Below, piece by piece: positions 38,844 to 50,465 of a stretch of DNA of 64,000 nt. The first letter of the stretch is position 1. Every line of letters begins with the position of its first letter. Both the position numbers and the translations under genes were made by a program. This stretch comes from Gammaproteobacteria bacterium (GTDB lineage Bacteria; Pseudomonadota; Gammaproteobacteria; Enterobacterales; Neiellaceae), in assembly GCA_017425245.1 (NCBI GenBank), contig JAFOOX010000044.1:1-64000 (forward strand), read 5' to 3'. The notes beneath the pieces were generated by a model, which searched no databases, was not told where the DNA came from, and worked only from the letters and a program-made list of their open reading frames with translations.

Positions 38844-40013
38844 TTAGTCAGCCTGCCGCCGCAGGAACGCCGGAATGTCGAGCAGTTCCATGTCGCCACG
38901 GCTGCTCTGGGCGCCGCCATTGGCCACACGCTGAACCCGGGCGGCCGGACGCTCATCACGCTCGTCCAGATCGAAGCGATCACGACTCGGGCTGAACATC
39001 GCCATGCGCTCACGCTCGCGGTCGCGGTTGCTGACCAAGGTGATCTCAGGCTTGCGATCCTGACCAATACCTGTGGCAACAACAGTAACGCGAAGTTCCT
39101 CGCTCATCTCCGGATCGATGACCGCACCGACCACCACAGTGGCGTTTTCGGAGGCGAACGCCTTGACCGCGTTACCGACCTTCTCGAACTCTTCGATGCT
39201 GATATCCATGCCGGCGGTGATGTTGACCAGAATGCCGCGGGCACCGGCCAGATCCACATCTTCCAGCAGCGGGCTGGAGATGGCGCGCTCGGCAGCCTCT
39301 TCAGCACGATCTTCACCGCGGGCGACGCCAGTGCCCATCATCGCCGTGCCCATTTCGGACATGACAGTACGGACGTCGGCGAAGTCGACGTTAATCAGGC
39401 CCGGACGGGTGATCAGCTCGGCAATCCCCTGCACCGCGCCCAGCAGCACGTTGTTGGCGGCAGCGAAGGCATCGAGCAGGGTGGTCCCACGGCCCAGCAC
39501 CTTGAGCAACTTGTCGTTGGGAATGGTGATCAGCGAGTCGACGTGCTTGGCTAGCTCGGCGATCCCCTGGTCAGCAAAGGCCAGACGCTTTTTGCCTTCA
39601 AACGGGAACGGCTTGGTGACCACAGCCACGGTCAGAATGCCCATTTCACGGGCTACTTCGGCCACGATCGGTGCTGCGCCCGTACCCGTACCACCACCCA
39701 TGCCGGCGGCGATGAACACCATATCGGCACCTTCAATCGCCTTCTTGATATTGTCACGATCTTCCAGCGCCGACTGACGGCCCACGTCCGGGTTGGCGCC
39801 AGCGCCAAGGCCCTTGGTCACCGCCGAACCGATCTGGATCTTGAACGGCGCTGCGTTTTTGCGCAGGGCCTGGGCATCGGTATTGGCAACGTAGAACTCA
39901 ACCCCTTCAATGGCGTGTTCGACCATGTGGTTGACCGCGTTGCCGCCGCCGCCACCTACGCCGAATACCTTGATGACGGCATCGCTCGTCGCATCCATTT
40001 CGTACATGCTCAT
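38844..40013 (-). CDS. ftsZ: Cell division GTPase FtsZ
   Basis: A 389-residue tubulin homologue that forms the division ring. The GTP-binding T-loop set is intact: VFGVGGGGGNAVNHM at about 16-30, the tubulin signature MGGGTGTGAAP near 105, and VDFADVRTVM near 207. The C-terminal conserved peptide, DIPAFLRRQAD, binds FtsA, ZipA and ZapD. AGCGGAG precedes the ATG. It follows ftsA with a 33-base gap. Confidence 0.98.
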   Translation of the reverse strand: MSMYEMDATSDAVIKVFGVGGGGGNAVNHMVEHAIEGVEFYVANTDAQALRKNAAPFKIQIGSAVTKGLGAGANPDVGRQSALEDRDNIKKAIEGADMVFIAAGMGGGTGTGAAPIVAEVAREMGILTVAVVTKPFPFEGKKRLAFADQGIAELAKHVDSLITIPNDKLLKVLGRGTTLLDAFAAANNVLLGAVQGIAELITRPGLINVDFADVRTVMSEMGTAMMGTGVARGEDRAEEAAERAISSPLLEDVDLAGARGILVNITAGMDISIEEFEKVGNAVKAFASENATVVVGAVIDPEMSEELRVTVVATGIGQDRKPEITLVSNRDRERERMAMFSPSRDRFDLDERDERPAARVQRVANGGAQSSRGDMELLDIPAFLRRQAD

Positions 40014-40046
40014 GTTTGGTCTCCGCTAATCTTGAATCTCACCCTG

Positions 40047-41285
40047 TTAAAACTCACCTTTGAACCAGCTTTGCACCCGGCTCCAGAGTCCGCTCACTCC
40101 GTCACCGCTGCGCTTCTCCTTGCTGCTCAACTGCATCTCTTCCCTGCCGTAATGCAACAACCCGACCGCCGTAGCGTAGGTCGGGTCATTAATGTAATCG
40201 GTCAGGCCACGCACCTTGATCGGCGCACCGACCCGCACCGGTACCTGAAAAATACCTTCAGCAAACTCGGCCACACCTTCCATCTTGGCGGCACCGCCAG
40301 TCAGCACGATGCCGGCGGCCAGCTGTTGCTCGTCGAGACCGACATGGCGGATCTCATCCAGCACCAGCTCGAACAGTTCGTGGTAACGCGGCTCCACCAC
40401 CTCAGCCAGGGTCAGGCGCGACATGGATCGCGCCGGACGGCCACCAACGCTGGCCACGTCAATGCTCTCCTCACGGCTCACCAGCTCGCGCAGGGCACAG
40501 GCGTACTGCACCTTGAGCTCTTCGGCGTGGCTCAGCGGCGTGCGGAAGATCTTGGCGATATCGGAGGTAACCTGATTGCCGGCCACCGGGATCACGGCCG
40601 TATGACGAATGGCGCCACCAGTCCAGATGGCGATGTCCATGGTGCCGCCTCCCATGTCGACCAAACAGACACCCAGCTCTTTTTCGTCATCGGTCAGCAC
40701 CGCGTAACCGGAGGCCAGCGCCGAGAAGATCAGCTTGTCGGAACGCAGGCCACAGCGCTCTACACACTTGACGATGTTGCGGGCCATGTCGTTGGCGCAG
40801 GTGATGATGTGCACCTTGGCTTCGAGGCGCATGCCGGACATGCCGATGGGGCTCTTAATCCCCTCCTGGCAGTCGATAGCGAACTCCTGCGGCAGCACAT
40901 GGAGAATGCGCCGTTCATCGGAGATCGGCACCGATTTGGCGGTGTGGATAACGTTATCGACGTCGTCTTGGGTGACCTCGTCCTGATTGATCGAGACCAT
41001 GCCGTTTTCATTCTGGCAACCGATGTGGCGACCGCTGATCGACAGATAGACACTGCTGATCTGGCAGCCGGCCATCAGCTCAGCCTCATCCAGTGCCCGC
41101 TGTACCGAACGCACCACCGAATCGAGATCGTTGACCCCGCCTTTGTCCATACCGCGCGACAGATGAGAACCAACACCGATGACGCTGATCTCGCCATCCG
41201 GCATCACTTCGCCCACCAGCGCCGACACCTTGGCGGTGCCGATATCAAGGCCGACAACCAGTTTTGCTTCGCTTGCCTTGCTCAT
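40047..41285 (-). CDS. ftsA: Cell division protein FtsA
   Basis: A 412-residue actin-like protein that tethers FtsZ to the membrane. It starts [20 protein letters not shown] with the phosphate-1 ATP motif, includes a 1C/SHS2 subdomain around 85-165, LVDMGGGTMDIAIWTGGAI (phosphate 2) and GIVLTGGAAKMEGV (adenosine). It ends with an amphipathic membrane-targeting helix, GLWSRVQSWFKGEF. It overlaps ftsQ by 4 bases. Confidence 0.97.
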   Translation of the reverse strand: MSKASEAKLVVGLDIGTAKVSALVGEVMPDGEISVIGVGSHLSRGMDKGGVNDLDSVVRSVQRALDEAELMAGCQISSVYLSISGRHIGCQNENGMVSINQDEVTQDDVDNVIHTAKSVPISDERRILHVLPQEFAIDCQEGIKSPIGMSGMRLEAKVHIITCANDMARNIVKCVERCGLRSDKLIFSALASGYAVLTDDEKELGVCLVDMGGGTMDIAIWTGGAIRHTAVIPVAGNQVTSDIAKIFRTPLSHAEELKVQYACALRELVSREESIDVASVGGRPARSMSRLTLAEVVEPRYHELFELVLDEIRHVGLDEQQLAAGIVLTGGAAKMEGVAEFAEGIFQVPVRVGAPIKVRGLTDYINDPTYATAVGLLHYGREEMQLSSKEKRSGDGVSGLWSRVQSWFKGEF

Positions 41286-42055
41286 GAGCCTTTTTTCTTT
41301 CTGTCAGAGGGCTTGGGTTCTTCCGGCTTCCAGCCAACCGCCAGCCCGGTGTCGTAACGCAGGTCGGCATAAGCCAGCCGGCTCTTGTCGGTGTCGGGCA
41401 ATGAGCTGAACACCTTCATGAAACGGTCGATGCGGTTGATGTCGTCCTCTTTGCCGAGACGCAGCTCGATACCGCTGTCGAGCGTCACCTGCCAGGCATG
41501 GCGGCTGGACAGGGCAACCGCAGCGGCACCGTGACCACCGGCGGTCAGCAAGCTGGAAAAACGCTGCCAGCCATCCAGCACCTTGGCTTCGCTGCCATCC
41601 GGGCCACGCAGCTGCGGCAAGGGGCCAGCGCGCTCCGGGTCCGGCACGGCAAAGGACTCGCCTGCCACATTGAGCAGGAAACTGTCATTCCAGCGCGCCA
41701 CCGCTTGCTGTTCGGTGATGTACAGGCTAACCGCATCTGGCCAGGTGCGGCGCACCGATACCCGCGCCACCCACGGCAGCGCCTCGATGCGGGCCTTAAC
41801 CTCTTCCATATCCTGCACCATCAGCGAGGCCAACCCACCTTGTGCATCGAGCGCAGCCTGGATCTGGGTGTCACTGACATAGTGACGCTCACCAAAGGAG
41901 CGTACCTTGGCAATTGGCAGCTGCTGCGGATCGGTTACCGCCTGAACCACGGCACTGACCAGCCAGCCAGTGCCCACCAGCGTCAGCACAAACACCACCA
42001 CCCCGGCCCAAAAGCCAGCGGAGATGGTGGGGGTGCGAACGCTGTGGCGGCTCAT
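41282..42055 (-). CDS. ftsQ: Cell division protein FtsQ
   Basis: A 257-residue bitopic inner-membrane protein of the FtsQLB subcomplex. It has a short cytoplasmic N-terminus, a membrane segment ([20 protein letters not shown], about 14-33), then a POTRA domain (about 45-115; [20 protein letters not shown]) and the FtsQ beta domain with [20 protein letters not shown]. Length is in the family range. Overlaps of 4 bases link it to ddl and ftsA. Confidence 0.95.
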   Translation of the reverse strand: MSRHSVRTPTISAGFWAGVVVFVLTLVGTGWLVSAVVQAVTDPQQLPIAKVRSFGERHYVSDTQIQAALDAQGGLASLMVQDMEEVKARIEALPWVARVSVRRTWPDAVSLYITEQQAVARWNDSFLLNVAGESFAVPDPERAGPLPQLRGPDGSEAKVLDGWQRFSSLLTAGGHGAAAVALSSRHAWQVTLDSGIELRLGKEDDINRIDRFMKVFSSLPDTDKSRLAYADLRYDTGLAVGWKPEEPKPSDRKKKGS

Positions 42056-42975
42056 GCGTCAGCGCCTCCGGTTTGGGCCAGAATGCGCAACACCAGTGCC
42101 GTGAAATCGATGCCCAGAGCGCGGGCCGCCATCGGCACCAGCGAGTGGTCGGTCATCCCCGGTGCGGTGTTCATCTCCAGCAGGTAGGGGCGGCCCTCAC
42201 TGGTCAGGATCAGATCGACCCGACCCCAGCCGCGACAATCGAGCACTGCCGCGGCTTTCATCACCAGTGCCTGCAGCTGCTGCTCCTGCTTGGCCAGCAG
42301 GCCGCTCGGACAGTGGTAGCGCACCACATCGGTGAAGTATTTGTTCTGGTAGTCATAGTTGCCGCCCGGCGCTTCGATACGCACCAGCGGCAACGGCTGG
42401 TCAGCGAGGAAGGGGGCTGTCAGTTCTGCACCGCTGATGAACTCTTCGGCAATCACCAGATTGTCGTAACGGGCGGCGAGTTCCCAAGCCGCCTTGAGCT
42501 GATTGGCTTCGGTCACCTTGGTGGCACCAAAACTGGAACCTTCATGCACCGGCTTGACGAAGATCGGCAACCCCAGATCGGCGGCAATCGCCTGCCAGTC
42601 GCTGTGCTCTTCGAGAATGGCATAACGCGGCGTCGGCAGGCCGGCCTGCAGCCACAGCATCTTGGTGCGCCATTTATCCATGGCGATGGCCGAGGCCATG
42701 ACACCGCTGCCGGTATAGGGGATGCCCATCAGCTCGAGGGCACCCTGAATGGTGCCATCTTCGCCACCGCGACCATGGAGGATCAGGAAAACCCGGTCAA
42801 AGCCGTCTGTTTTCAACTCAGACAGCGCACGCTCAGCCGGGTCAAAGGGATGGGCATCGACGCCGGCCCCCTGCAGCGCGGCCAGCACCGCTTTGCCGGA
42901 CATCAGCGACACATCGCGTTCGGCGGAGCTGCCGCCGAAGATCACCGCTACCTTGCCAAAACCTGCGGCACTCAT
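42052..42975 (-). CDS. ddl: D-alanine--D-alanine ligase
   Basis: A 307-residue ATP-grasp ligase that makes D-Ala-D-Ala for the peptidoglycan pentapeptide. Motifs: [40 protein letters not shown], the P-loop-like [13 protein letters not shown], and the metal-binding [20 protein letters not shown] followed by [10 protein letters not shown]. It resembles DdlB, the dcw-encoded copy, in length (306) and position between murC and ftsQ. It overlaps murC by one base. Confidence 0.97.
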   Translation of the reverse strand: MSAAGFGKVAVIFGGSSAERDVSLMSGKAVLAALQGAGVDAHPFDPAERALSELKTDGFDRVFLILHGRGGEDGTIQGALELMGIPYTGSGVMASAIAMDKWRTKMLWLQAGLPTPRYAILEEHSDWQAIAADLGLPIFVKPVHEGSSFGATKVTEANQLKAAWELAARYDNLVIAEEFISGAELTAPFLADQPLPLVRIEAPGGNYDYQNKYFTDVVRYHCPSGLLAKQEQQLQALVMKAAAVLDCRGWGRVDLILTSEGRPYLLEMNTAPGMTDHSLVPMAARALGIDFTALVLRILAQTGGADA

Positions 42976-44435
42976 CAGCCTTCCCCTACCCCTTTCATCA
43001 ATTCAATATTCAATCTGAGCTCCGCCAGTCGGCGTGCCAATTGTCCCACATTACCGGCACCCTGAGTGATCACCAGATCACCTTCTTGCACCAGATCGGC
43101 GAGCACCACCGGCACCTGTTCAGGAGTAGCCACAAACACCGGCTCCAGAGTGCCGCGCTGGCGAATACTGCGCGCCAGTGCCCGGCCATCGGCACCGGCG
43201 ATCGGCTTCTCGCCTGCGGCATAAACATCGAGTAGCACCAGCAGATCGACCTGGCTCAGCACCTCAACGAAGTCCTCATAGAGGTCGCGGGTGCGGGTAA
43301 AGCGATGGGGCTGGAAGATCAGCACCAGCCGCTTGTCCGGCCAGCCAGCGCGAGCGGCGCGAATAGTGGCCAGCAGTTCGGTGGGATGGTGACCATAGTC
43401 ATCGACCAGCATGGCGCTGCCGCGGCCGGTATCGAACTGACCCAGATGCTGGAAGCGGCGGCCAACGCCATCGAAGCGCGCCAGCGCCTGCTGGATCACC
43501 GTATCGCTGACCCCGCTGTCCATGGCCACGGCAATGGCGGCCATGGCATTCAAGGCGTTATGGCGACCCGGCAGGTTGAGGGTCACGGCCAGCGGCCCAT
43601 GACCTTTGCGCAGCACGGTGAAGCTGCTCTGGTGGCCCTGCTGGCTAAAGTCGACCGCCTGCAGATCGGCATCGTCGCTGAAGCCATAGGTGGTGATCGG
43701 ACGGCCCACCACGGTCAGCAGCTCGCGGATCACCGGATCATCAATACAGAGCACCGCCAGCCCGTAAAACGGCAGGTTGTGCAGGAACTCGACGAACGTA
43801 GCTTTGAGCTTGCTGAAGTCACCGCCATAGGTGTCCATATGGTCAGGTTCGATGTTGGTGACGATCGACACCATCGGCTGCAGATGGAGAAAAGAGGCAT
43901 CGCTCTCGTCAGCCTCGGCCACCAGATAACGGCTGCTGCCCAGACGGGCATTGGTGCCGGCGCTATTGAGCAGGCCACCGATCACGAAAGTCGGATCCAG
44001 CTCTGCCGCCCCTAGCACCGTCGCCACCAGCGAGGTGGTGGTGGTTTTACCGTGGGTACCGGCCACCGCGATGCCATGGCGGAAGCGCATCAGCTCGGCC
44101 AGCATCTCGGCACGGCGCACCACCGGCGTGCGGGCGGCATGGGCAGCCACCACTTCCGGGTTGTCGCTGGCGACGGCGGTGGAGACCACCACGACGCTGG
44201 CACCACTGACGTTCTCCTCACCATGGCCGATGAAGATGGTGGCCCCCAGCTGGCGCAAGCGCTTGGTGTTGGCGCCATCGGCGATGTCCGAGCCGCTGAT
44301 CTCATAGCCCTCATTGAGCAGCACCTCAGCGATGCCGGCCATACCAGCGCCACCGATGCCGACAAAATGGATGCGGCGCACGCGGCGCATCTCCGGGATC
44401 AATTTGCGCAGCGCGGCGCGTTTCTCAGCGGTCAT
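42975..44435 (-). CDS. murC: UDP-N-acetylmuramate--L-alanine ligase
   Basis: A 486-residue Mur ligase adding L-Ala to UDP-MurNAc. The N-terminal [20 protein letters not shown] binds the UDP substrate, [16 protein letters not shown] near 130 is the ATP loop, and the [14 protein letters not shown] segment near 345 is MurC-specific. Length is that of E. coli (491). It overlaps murG by 4 bases and ddl by one, within the dcw operon. Confidence 0.97.
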   Translation of the reverse strand: MTAEKRAALRKLIPEMRRVRRIHFVGIGGAGMAGIAEVLLNEGYEISGSDIADGANTKRLRQLGATIFIGHGEENVSGASVVVVSTAVASDNPEVVAAHAARTPVVRRAEMLAELMRFRHGIAVAGTHGKTTTTSLVATVLGAAELDPTFVIGGLLNSAGTNARLGSSRYLVAEADESDASFLHLQPMVSIVTNIEPDHMDTYGGDFSKLKATFVEFLHNLPFYGLAVLCIDDPVIRELLTVVGRPITTYGFSDDADLQAVDFSQQGHQSSFTVLRKGHGPLAVTLNLPGRHNALNAMAAIAVAMDSGVSDTVIQQALARFDGVGRRFQHLGQFDTGRGSAMLVDDYGHHPTELLATIRAARAGWPDKRLVLIFQPHRFTRTRDLYEDFVEVLSQVDLLVLLDVYAAGEKPIAGADGRALARSIRQRGTLEPVFVATPEQVPVVLADLVQEGDLVITQGAGNVGQLARRLAELRLNIELMKGVGEG

Positions 44436-45502
44436 GCATTCTCCCGGCGCTTGAGCGCCGCAGCCTTAAGGGCAGCCACCACCTCAGCGGTGGACTGCGG
44501 GGTATCCACGGTACGGGCGGCCGCCGCCATCGCCTCAAGGCGTTGCGGCTGGTCACCCAATTGATTGAGCCAGTCGGTGAAGCGACCTGCATCGCTGCTG
44601 GCCTGGGGCGCCAGCAAGGCCGCGCCGGCATTGACCAGTACTTCAGCATTGCGGGTCTGATGATCATCCACGGCCCCCGGCAGCGGCACCAGAATGCTGG
44701 CCACACCAACTGCCGCCAACTCGGCCACGGTCAGGGCGCCAGCGCGGCAGATCACCAGCTGGCTGGCGCGATAGGCGCGGGCCATGTCATCGATGAAGGG
44801 TTTGACCTCAAAGCGGCCGGCCATGCCCGCCTGCTGGTAGCGCTCGGCCACCAGCGGTGCATCTTGCTGACCACACTGGTGTACCACCTGCCACGGATGG
44901 CGGCTGGCAGCGATGGCCTCCGGCAGGGTTTCGTTGAGAAAACGGGCGCCGAGACTACCGCCCACCACCAGCAGCTGCCACGGGCGAGCGCTGATGGCGG
45001 AGGGTTCACGGAAGCTGGCACGCAGCGGGTTGCCCACCGCCTGTTCACGGCCACCAAAGCTACCGGCGAAACCGGCCAGCACCCGTTTGGCCAGTGGCGC
45101 CAGCAACCGGTTGGTCAGGCCGGCGGCGGCATTCTGTTCATGGATCACCAGCGGCACGCGCGCCAGCCAGGCGGCCAGCCCACCGGGGCCGCTGGCATAA
45201 CCGCCCATGCCCAGCACCACATCCGGCTGCAGCACCCGCATCAGCCGCCAGCCGCGCCACAGGGCGCGCAGCAGGTTGAGGGGGGCCAGCAGGCGGCGCT
45301 GCAGACCATGGCCGCGCAGCCCCTGCACCGGCAGGTAATGGATGGGAATACCGTGCTGGGGCACCACTTTTTCTTCCAGCCGGCCACGGGTACCGAGCCA
45401 GTGGATCTGCCAGCCTTCGGCGCGCAGCGCCTCAGCCACCGCCAACGCGGGAAACACATGGCCGCCGGTGCCACCGGCCATGATCATCAAGGTGCGGCTC
45501 AT
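44432..45502 (-). CDS. murG: Lipid II synthase MurG
   Basis: A 356-residue membrane-associated glycosyltransferase (GT28) that adds GlcNAc to lipid I on the inner face of the membrane. Signature segments are [75 protein letters not shown] and [20 protein letters not shown]. Length matches E. coli (355). It overlaps ftsW and murC by 4 bases each. Confidence 0.97.
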   Translation of the reverse strand: MSRTLMIMAGGTGGHVFPALAVAEALRAEGWQIHWLGTRGRLEEKVVPQHGIPIHYLPVQGLRGHGLQRRLLAPLNLLRALWRGWRLMRVLQPDVVLGMGGYASGPGGLAAWLARVPLVIHEQNAAAGLTNRLLAPLAKRVLAGFAGSFGGREQAVGNPLRASFREPSAISARPWQLLVVGGSLGARFLNETLPEAIAASRHPWQVVHQCGQQDAPLVAERYQQAGMAGRFEVKPFIDDMARAYRASQLVICRAGALTVAELAAVGVASILVPLPGAVDDHQTRNAEVLVNAGAALLAPQASSDAGRFTDWLNQLGDQPQRLEAMAAAARTVDTPQSTAEVVAALKAAALKRRENA

Positions 45503-46680
45503 CGCCCACCTCCGCGCGGCGTGGCCTGAATATGGCGCATCCGCTGTTCATGGTCGATACGCAGCAGCAGGCCAACGGTCACCGTCATCACGATCATGCT
45601 GCTGCCGCCGTAGCTGAGCAGCGGCATGGTCAACCCCTTGGTGGGCAGCAGGCCGGAGGCCACGCCAAGGTTGACGCCACCCTGAAAGGCCAGCCAGATG
45701 CCGATGCCATAGGCCAGATAACCATCGAACTTGGCCTTGTCATCGAGCGCACGACGACCGATGCGCATTGCCTGCACCACGATCACCAGCAGCAGGGCGA
45801 TGGCCAGCATCACTCCGACAAACCCCAGTTCTTCGGCCACCACTGCCATGACAAAGTCGGTGTGAGCTTCGGGCAGATATTCCAGTTTTTGGATCGAGTT
45901 ACCCAAGCCTGCACCAGTCCAGCCGCCACGGCCAAAGGCCATCAGCGACTGGGTCAACTGGTAACCGCTACCGAAGGGATCTTCCCAAGGGTTGAGGAAG
46001 CTGGTCAAACGGCGCATACGGTAGGGCTCGAAGATCACCAGCAGGGCCATGGCGCCGAGGCCGCTGATGATCAGGGCGATAAATTGCCAGAGCTTGGCGC
46101 CGGCCAGAAACAGCATGCCAACCGTCGTGACAAACATCACCACCACGGTGCCGAAGTCAGGCTCCAGCAACAGCAAGAAAGCCATGATGGTGAACACTGC
46201 CAACGGCTTGATAAAGCCTTTGAGGTTATGGCGCACTTCTTCATGGCGGCGCACCAGATAGCCGGCCAGAAAGCAGAAGAAAAACAGCTTGGCAAGCTCT
46301 GCCACCTGAATGGTCACCGGACCGACGCTGATCCAGCGTTTGGCGCCGTTAACCTCGCGGCCGACTACCAATACCGCCAGCAGCAGCACCATGGCCACAG
46401 TCAGCAACAACCAGTTGGCCTGCAGCCAGCGCTCCACCGGAATGCGTACCACCACCAGCAGGGCCAAGATTGCCAGCACCACATAAGCGGCATGGCGGAT
46501 GGCAAAGTGAAAGGCATTGTCATGCATCCGTTCGGATACGGCGACACTGGCAGAGGTCACCATCACCAGACCAACCCCCAGCAGAGCGAGCATGGTCCAC
46601 AGCAGCAACCGGTCATAGATCACCGGCTCACGCGGGCCCAACACCAGATCACGCAGCTGGTCGCCCCATTCAGCCACCAT
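45499..46680 (-). CDS. ftsW: Septal peptidoglycan glycosyltransferase FtsW
   Basis: A 393-residue SEDS-family polytopic membrane protein that polymerises septal glycan with FtsI. SEDS features are REVNGAKRWISVGPVTIQVA, the catalytic-Asp region LEPDFGTVVVMFVTTVGMLF, FGSGYQLTQSLMAFGRGGWT, EAHTDFVMAVVAEELG and LPLLSYGGSSMIVM. About ten hydrophobic segments are present. The start is placed at the ATG inside the last 11 bases of murD; longer upstream reading lies within murD and has no SEDS similarity. Confidence 0.96.
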   Translation of the reverse strand: MVAEWGDQLRDLVLGPREPVIYDRLLLWTMLALLGVGLVMVTSASVAVSERMHDNAFHFAIRHAAYVVLAILALLVVVRIPVERWLQANWLLLTVAMVLLLAVLVVGREVNGAKRWISVGPVTIQVAELAKLFFFCFLAGYLVRRHEEVRHNLKGFIKPLAVFTIMAFLLLLEPDFGTVVVMFVTTVGMLFLAGAKLWQFIALIISGLGAMALLVIFEPYRMRRLTSFLNPWEDPFGSGYQLTQSLMAFGRGGWTGAGLGNSIQKLEYLPEAHTDFVMAVVAEELGFVGVMLAIALLLVIVVQAMRIGRRALDDKAKFDGYLAYGIGIWLAFQGGVNLGVASGLLPTKGLTMPLLSYGGSSMIVMTVTVGLLLRIDHEQRMRHIQATPRGGGR

Positions 46681-48001
46681 TGGAGACCCCCTGCGCCGCA
46701 GCTGCGAAGCGCTGACCGCGCTCCTCGTAATTCCTGAACATGTCGAGGCTGGCACAGGCCGGCGACAGCAGCACCAGATCGCCCGGCAGGGCGCGCTCGG
46801 CGGCCGCCGCCACTGCGGCTTCAATGCTGGCCACGCGCACACTGGGGGCCTGACGCAGCGCGGCGAGCTGCTCGGCATCACGACCGAGGACGATCAGCTC
46901 GGCCAGCTGGTTGAGATGGGGCGCGAGCGGACTGAAATCCTGCCCTTTGCCATCACCACCGGCGATCAGCAGCAACCGGCCGCTACCGGCAAGGCCAGCC
47001 AGCGCGGCCAGCGTGGCGCCCACATTGGTGGCTTTGGAGTCGTTGAGATAGCGCACGCCGTTGACCATCGCCACCTGCTGGCAGCGATGGTCGAGCCCAT
47101 GAAAGCTGCGCAGCGCGGCAATGATCGCGGTGCGTGGCAGCGCCACCGCCTCGGCCAGCGCCACCGCGGCCAGCGCGTTGGCAACGTTGTGATCGCCTAA
47201 AATACCCAGCTCGCTAACGGCCAGCAGCGGCTCGTCACGGCTAAACAGCCAGCGCTCGCCCTGATGCAGGCCGACGCCATAGTGGCCGCCAACAGGATCC
47301 AGGCCGAAGGTCAGTACCGGCAGCCTTGGCTGTTGCGGCAAGGTCGCCGCATCGTCACGGTTGCAGACCGCGAGATCCGCATGGATGAAGATGCGCTGCT
47401 TGGCCGCGCCATAGGCATCCATGGAGCCGTAGCGGTCGAGATGATCTTCCGACAGGTTGAGATAGGCGGCGGCAGCCAGCTTGAGGCTGTGGGTGGTCTC
47501 CAGCTGAAAGCTCGACAGCTCCAGCACATATAGCCGGTTAGCCGGGTTGAACAGGGCCAGCGCCGGGGTACCGAGGTTGCCGCCAACGCCACAGGGCCAG
47601 CCGGCCGCCTTGGCCATCTCACCGACCAGGGTGGTCACCGTCGATTTGCCGTTGGAGCCGGTAATGGCCACTACCGGCGCCTGCACCACTCGGGCAAACA
47701 GCTCGACATCACCGATGATCTCGACCCCGGCGGCAGCGGCGGCCTGCAACGCCGGCTCGGCCAGTGCCAGCCCGGGGCCAACAATCAACTGAGTGCAGCT
47801 GGCCAGCAGCGCACCATCCAGCGGACCAAACTGGTGCGGACAATGGTGCAGATCGCTGGCGGCCAACCAATTGCCGGGCGCCGGGCGGCTGTCGACCAGC
47901 AGCGGGGTGATCCCCTGCGCCAGCAGATAACGGGCGGTTGCCAGCCCGGACACGCCGAGGCCGACCACTGCAATCCGCTTGTCTGCCAGCAGTTGTATCA
48001 T
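46670..48001 (-). CDS. murD: UDP-N-acetylmuramoylalanine--D-glutamate ligase
   Basis: A 443-residue Mur ligase adding D-Glu. It starts [20 protein letters not shown]; the ATP loop is ITGSNGKSTVTTLVGEMAKA near 115, followed by LELSSFQLETTHSL, LNLSEDHLDRYGSM and the C-terminal NDSKATNVGATLAAL and LLSPACASLDMF. Length fits E. coli (438). It overlaps mraY by one base and ftsW by 11. Confidence 0.97.
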   Translation of the reverse strand: MIQLLADKRIAVVGLGVSGLATARYLLAQGITPLLVDSRPAPGNWLAASDLHHCPHQFGPLDGALLASCTQLIVGPGLALAEPALQAAAAAGVEIIGDVELFARVVQAPVVAITGSNGKSTVTTLVGEMAKAAGWPCGVGGNLGTPALALFNPANRLYVLELSSFQLETTHSLKLAAAAYLNLSEDHLDRYGSMDAYGAAKQRIFIHADLAVCNRDDAATLPQQPRLPVLTFGLDPVGGHYGVGLHQGERWLFSRDEPLLAVSELGILGDHNVANALAAVALAEAVALPRTAIIAALRSFHGLDHRCQQVAMVNGVRYLNDSKATNVGATLAALAGLAGSGRLLLIAGGDGKGQDFSPLAPHLNQLAELIVLGRDAEQLAALRQAPSVRVASIEAAVAAAAERALPGDLVLLSPACASLDMFRNYEERGQRFAAAAQGVSNGG

Positions 48002-49083
48002 CAGCGCACCTTCAGGGTGGCAAGGCCGATCAGCACCAGCACCAGCGAGATGATCCAGAACCGGACGATCACCCGCGGCTCCGGCCAGCCTTTGAGTTCG
48101 TAATGGTGATGGATGGGGGCCATGCGGAAAATGCGCTGGCCGCGCAGCTTGTAGGAGCCAACCTGCAGGATCACCGACAGGGTTTCCATGACGAACACCC
48201 CGCCCATGATGAACAGCACCAGCTCATGGCGGGTCAGGATAGCGATAGTGCCCAGTGCGCCACCTAGCGCCAGCGCGCCGACATCGCCCATAAAGACCAT
48301 GGCCGGATAGGTGTTGAACCACAGGAAACCGAGACCGGCACCGACTAAGGCGGCACAGACAATCACCAGCTCACTGGCCTGAGGCACATAGGGGATGTGC
48401 AGGTAAGCGGCATAGTTGACGTTGCCGGTGACATAGGCAATGAAGGCAAAAGCAGCAGCCACCATCACCACCGGCATGATCGCCAGCCCATCAAGACCGT
48501 CGGTGAAGTTGACCGCATTGCTGGTGCCAACCATGACGAAATAGCTGAACAGCAGATACCACAACCCCATCTGCGGCATCACCTCTTTGATGAAGGGCAC
48601 CATCAGTTGGGTTTCAGTCGGGCTCTGGGTGGTGGTGTAGAGAAACAGCGAAGTGGCGATAGCCGCCACCGACAGCCAGAAGTACTTCCAGCGGGCGATC
48701 AATCCCTTGGGATCCTTGCGCACGATCTTGCGGTAATCATCGATAAAGCCGACGGCACCAAAGGACGCCAACACAAAGATCATCACCCACACATACCGGT
48801 TATCGAGGTTGCACCACAGCAGCATGCTGCTGATCACCGCCACCAGGATCATCACTCCGCCCATGGTCGGAGTTCCGGCCTTGCTCAGATGGCTCTTGGG
48901 ACCATCGTCACGCACCGTCTGCCCCCACTGCAGCCCCTTGAGCCAGCGGATGGTGCGGTTGCCAAGCAGCAGCACAATCAGCATCGCCGTCAACACGCCA
49001 ACAATGGCGCGGAAGGTCAGATAGGAAAAGACGTTAAAGCCGGTATGAAACTGAGTCAGATACTCGGCCAACCAAACTAGCAT
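48001..49083 (-). CDS. mraY: Phospho-N-acetylmuramoyl-pentapeptide transferase
   Basis: A 360-residue integral membrane enzyme that makes lipid I from UDP-MurNAc-pentapeptide and undecaprenyl phosphate. It has about ten membrane segments, the catalytic [18 protein letters not shown] near 110, [20 protein letters not shown] near 190, [12 protein letters not shown] near 266 and a final [12 protein letters not shown] loop. Length equals E. coli MraY (360). It overlaps murF by 7 bases. Confidence 0.98.
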   Translation of the reverse strand: MLVWLAEYLTQFHTGFNVFSYLTFRAIVGVLTAMLIVLLLGNRTIRWLKGLQWGQTVRDDGPKSHLSKAGTPTMGGVMILVAVISSMLLWCNLDNRYVWVMIFVLASFGAVGFIDDYRKIVRKDPKGLIARWKYFWLSVAAIATSLFLYTTTQSPTETQLMVPFIKEVMPQMGLWYLLFSYFVMVGTSNAVNFTDGLDGLAIMPVVMVAAAFAFIAYVTGNVNYAAYLHIPYVPQASELVIVCAALVGAGLGFLWFNTYPAMVFMGDVGALALGGALGTIAILTRHELVLFIMGGVFVMETLSVILQVGSYKLRGQRIFRMAPIHHHYELKGWPEPRVIVRFWIISLVLVLIGLATLKVR

Positions 49084-50465
49084 GAAGCCCCCTCAGTCTG
49101 GGCGCCCGCTGACACCCGCAGTGCATTGACAACCTGCTCCATGCGCGCGCTGCGCGAGCCCTTGACCAGAATGGTGAGACGCCCGCTGCGCTGCGCAACC
49201 CGCTGCTGCAGGGCAGCAATCAATGCCGCCTGCTCGGCAAAGTGGCAACCACGCTCGGCGGCAGCATCTGCTGCGGTGCGGCTTAACTCACCGCAGGTGA
49301 ATAATTGGTCGATGCCGCGTTCAGCGGCATAGGCGCCGACTTCGGCATGGTAGCGGCGTGCGTCATCGCCCAGTTCGGCCATATCGCCAAGCACCAGCAC
49401 ACGCTGACCGCCATAACCGGCCAGCAGTTCGATGGCGGCACGCACCGACTGCAGGTTGGCGTTGTAGCTGTCGTCGATCACCAGCAGATCGTCGGCCAGC
49501 CGGTAACTATTCAGACGTCCAGCCACCGCTGGCGCCGTGGCCAGACCGGAGGCCACCTGAGCCAGACTGACACCCAGGGCCAGAGTGCCTGCCGCTGCGG
49601 CCAGTGCATTGGCAATGTTGTGGCGGCCGGGCAGCGGCAGGATGATGGCCACCTCGCCCTGCGGGCAGCACAGGGTAAAGCGGGCGCAGCCATCATCGCC
49701 CACCACCACTTCGCCGGCGTGGAAGGTGGCGCGGCTATCGTCGATGGCGAAAGTCCAGATGCGGTGGCCCTGATTGCGCTGGGTCCAGAAGTCGCTGAAC
49801 TGGGAGTCAGCCGGGAAGATGGCCACGCCCTCCTCCGCCAGGCCGAGAAAGATCTCGCTCTTGGCCCGCGCCACCCCGGCCACGTCGCCAAAGCCTTCGA
49901 GGTGTGCAGCCGCAGCGTTGGTGATGATTGCTGCCTGCGGCTTGACCAGACTGACGGTGTAGGCGATCTCGCCGCGATGGTTAGCGCCCAGTTCCATCAC
50001 TGCATACTGATCTTCAGGGGTCAGCCGCAGCAGGGTCAGGGGCACGCCGATGTCATTGTTGAAGTTGCCCTTGGTCGCCAGCACCTGGCCGGCCTGAGCG
50101 AGGATGGCCGCCATCATCTCCTTGACCGTGGTCTTGCCAGCACTGCCAGTAACGGCCACGGTGCGCGGCGCCACCGCCGCCATCACCAGCGCCCCCAGCT
50201 GACCGAGAGCAATGCGGCTGTCGGCAACCACCAGCTGCGGGCAATCCAGCGCCAGCTCACGCTCCACCAGCAGGGCGCTGGCACCTGCAGCAACGGCGTC
50301 AGCGGCAAAGTCGTGGGCATCAAATCGGGCGCCACGCAGGGCGACGAACAGCGCTCCGGTGCTGATGGTGCGGGTATCCGTAGAGACACTGTCGATCGCC
50401 TGATCGGCGCCCACCAGGCGGCCATTGAGGGCCGAGGCCAGGGCACTGAGCATCAACGGGATCAT
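49077..50465 (-). CDS. murF: UDP-MurNAc-tripeptide--D-Ala-D-Ala ligase
   Basis: A 462-residue Mur ligase that attaches the D-Ala-D-Ala dipeptide made by Ddl. Motifs: [20 protein letters not shown], the ATP loop [20 protein letters not shown] near 105, [32 protein letters not shown] and [20 protein letters not shown]. Length is slightly above E. coli (452). It overlaps murE by 4 bases and mraY by 7. Confidence 0.97.
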   Translation of the reverse strand: MIPLMLSALASALNGRLVGADQAIDSVSTDTRTISTGALFVALRGARFDAHDFAADAVAAGASALLVERELALDCPQLVVADSRIALGQLGALVMAAVAPRTVAVTGSAGKTTVKEMMAAILAQAGQVLATKGNFNNDIGVPLTLLRLTPEDQYAVMELGANHRGEIAYTVSLVKPQAAIITNAAAAHLEGFGDVAGVARAKSEIFLGLAEEGVAIFPADSQFSDFWTQRNQGHRIWTFAIDDSRATFHAGEVVVGDDGCARFTLCCPQGEVAIILPLPGRHNIANALAAAAGTLALGVSLAQVASGLATAPAVAGRLNSYRLADDLLVIDDSYNANLQSVRAAIELLAGYGGQRVLVLGDMAELGDDARRYHAEVGAYAAERGIDQLFTCGELSRTAADAAAERGCHFAEQAALIAALQQRVAQRSGRLTILVKGSRSARMEQVVNALRVSAGAQTEGASC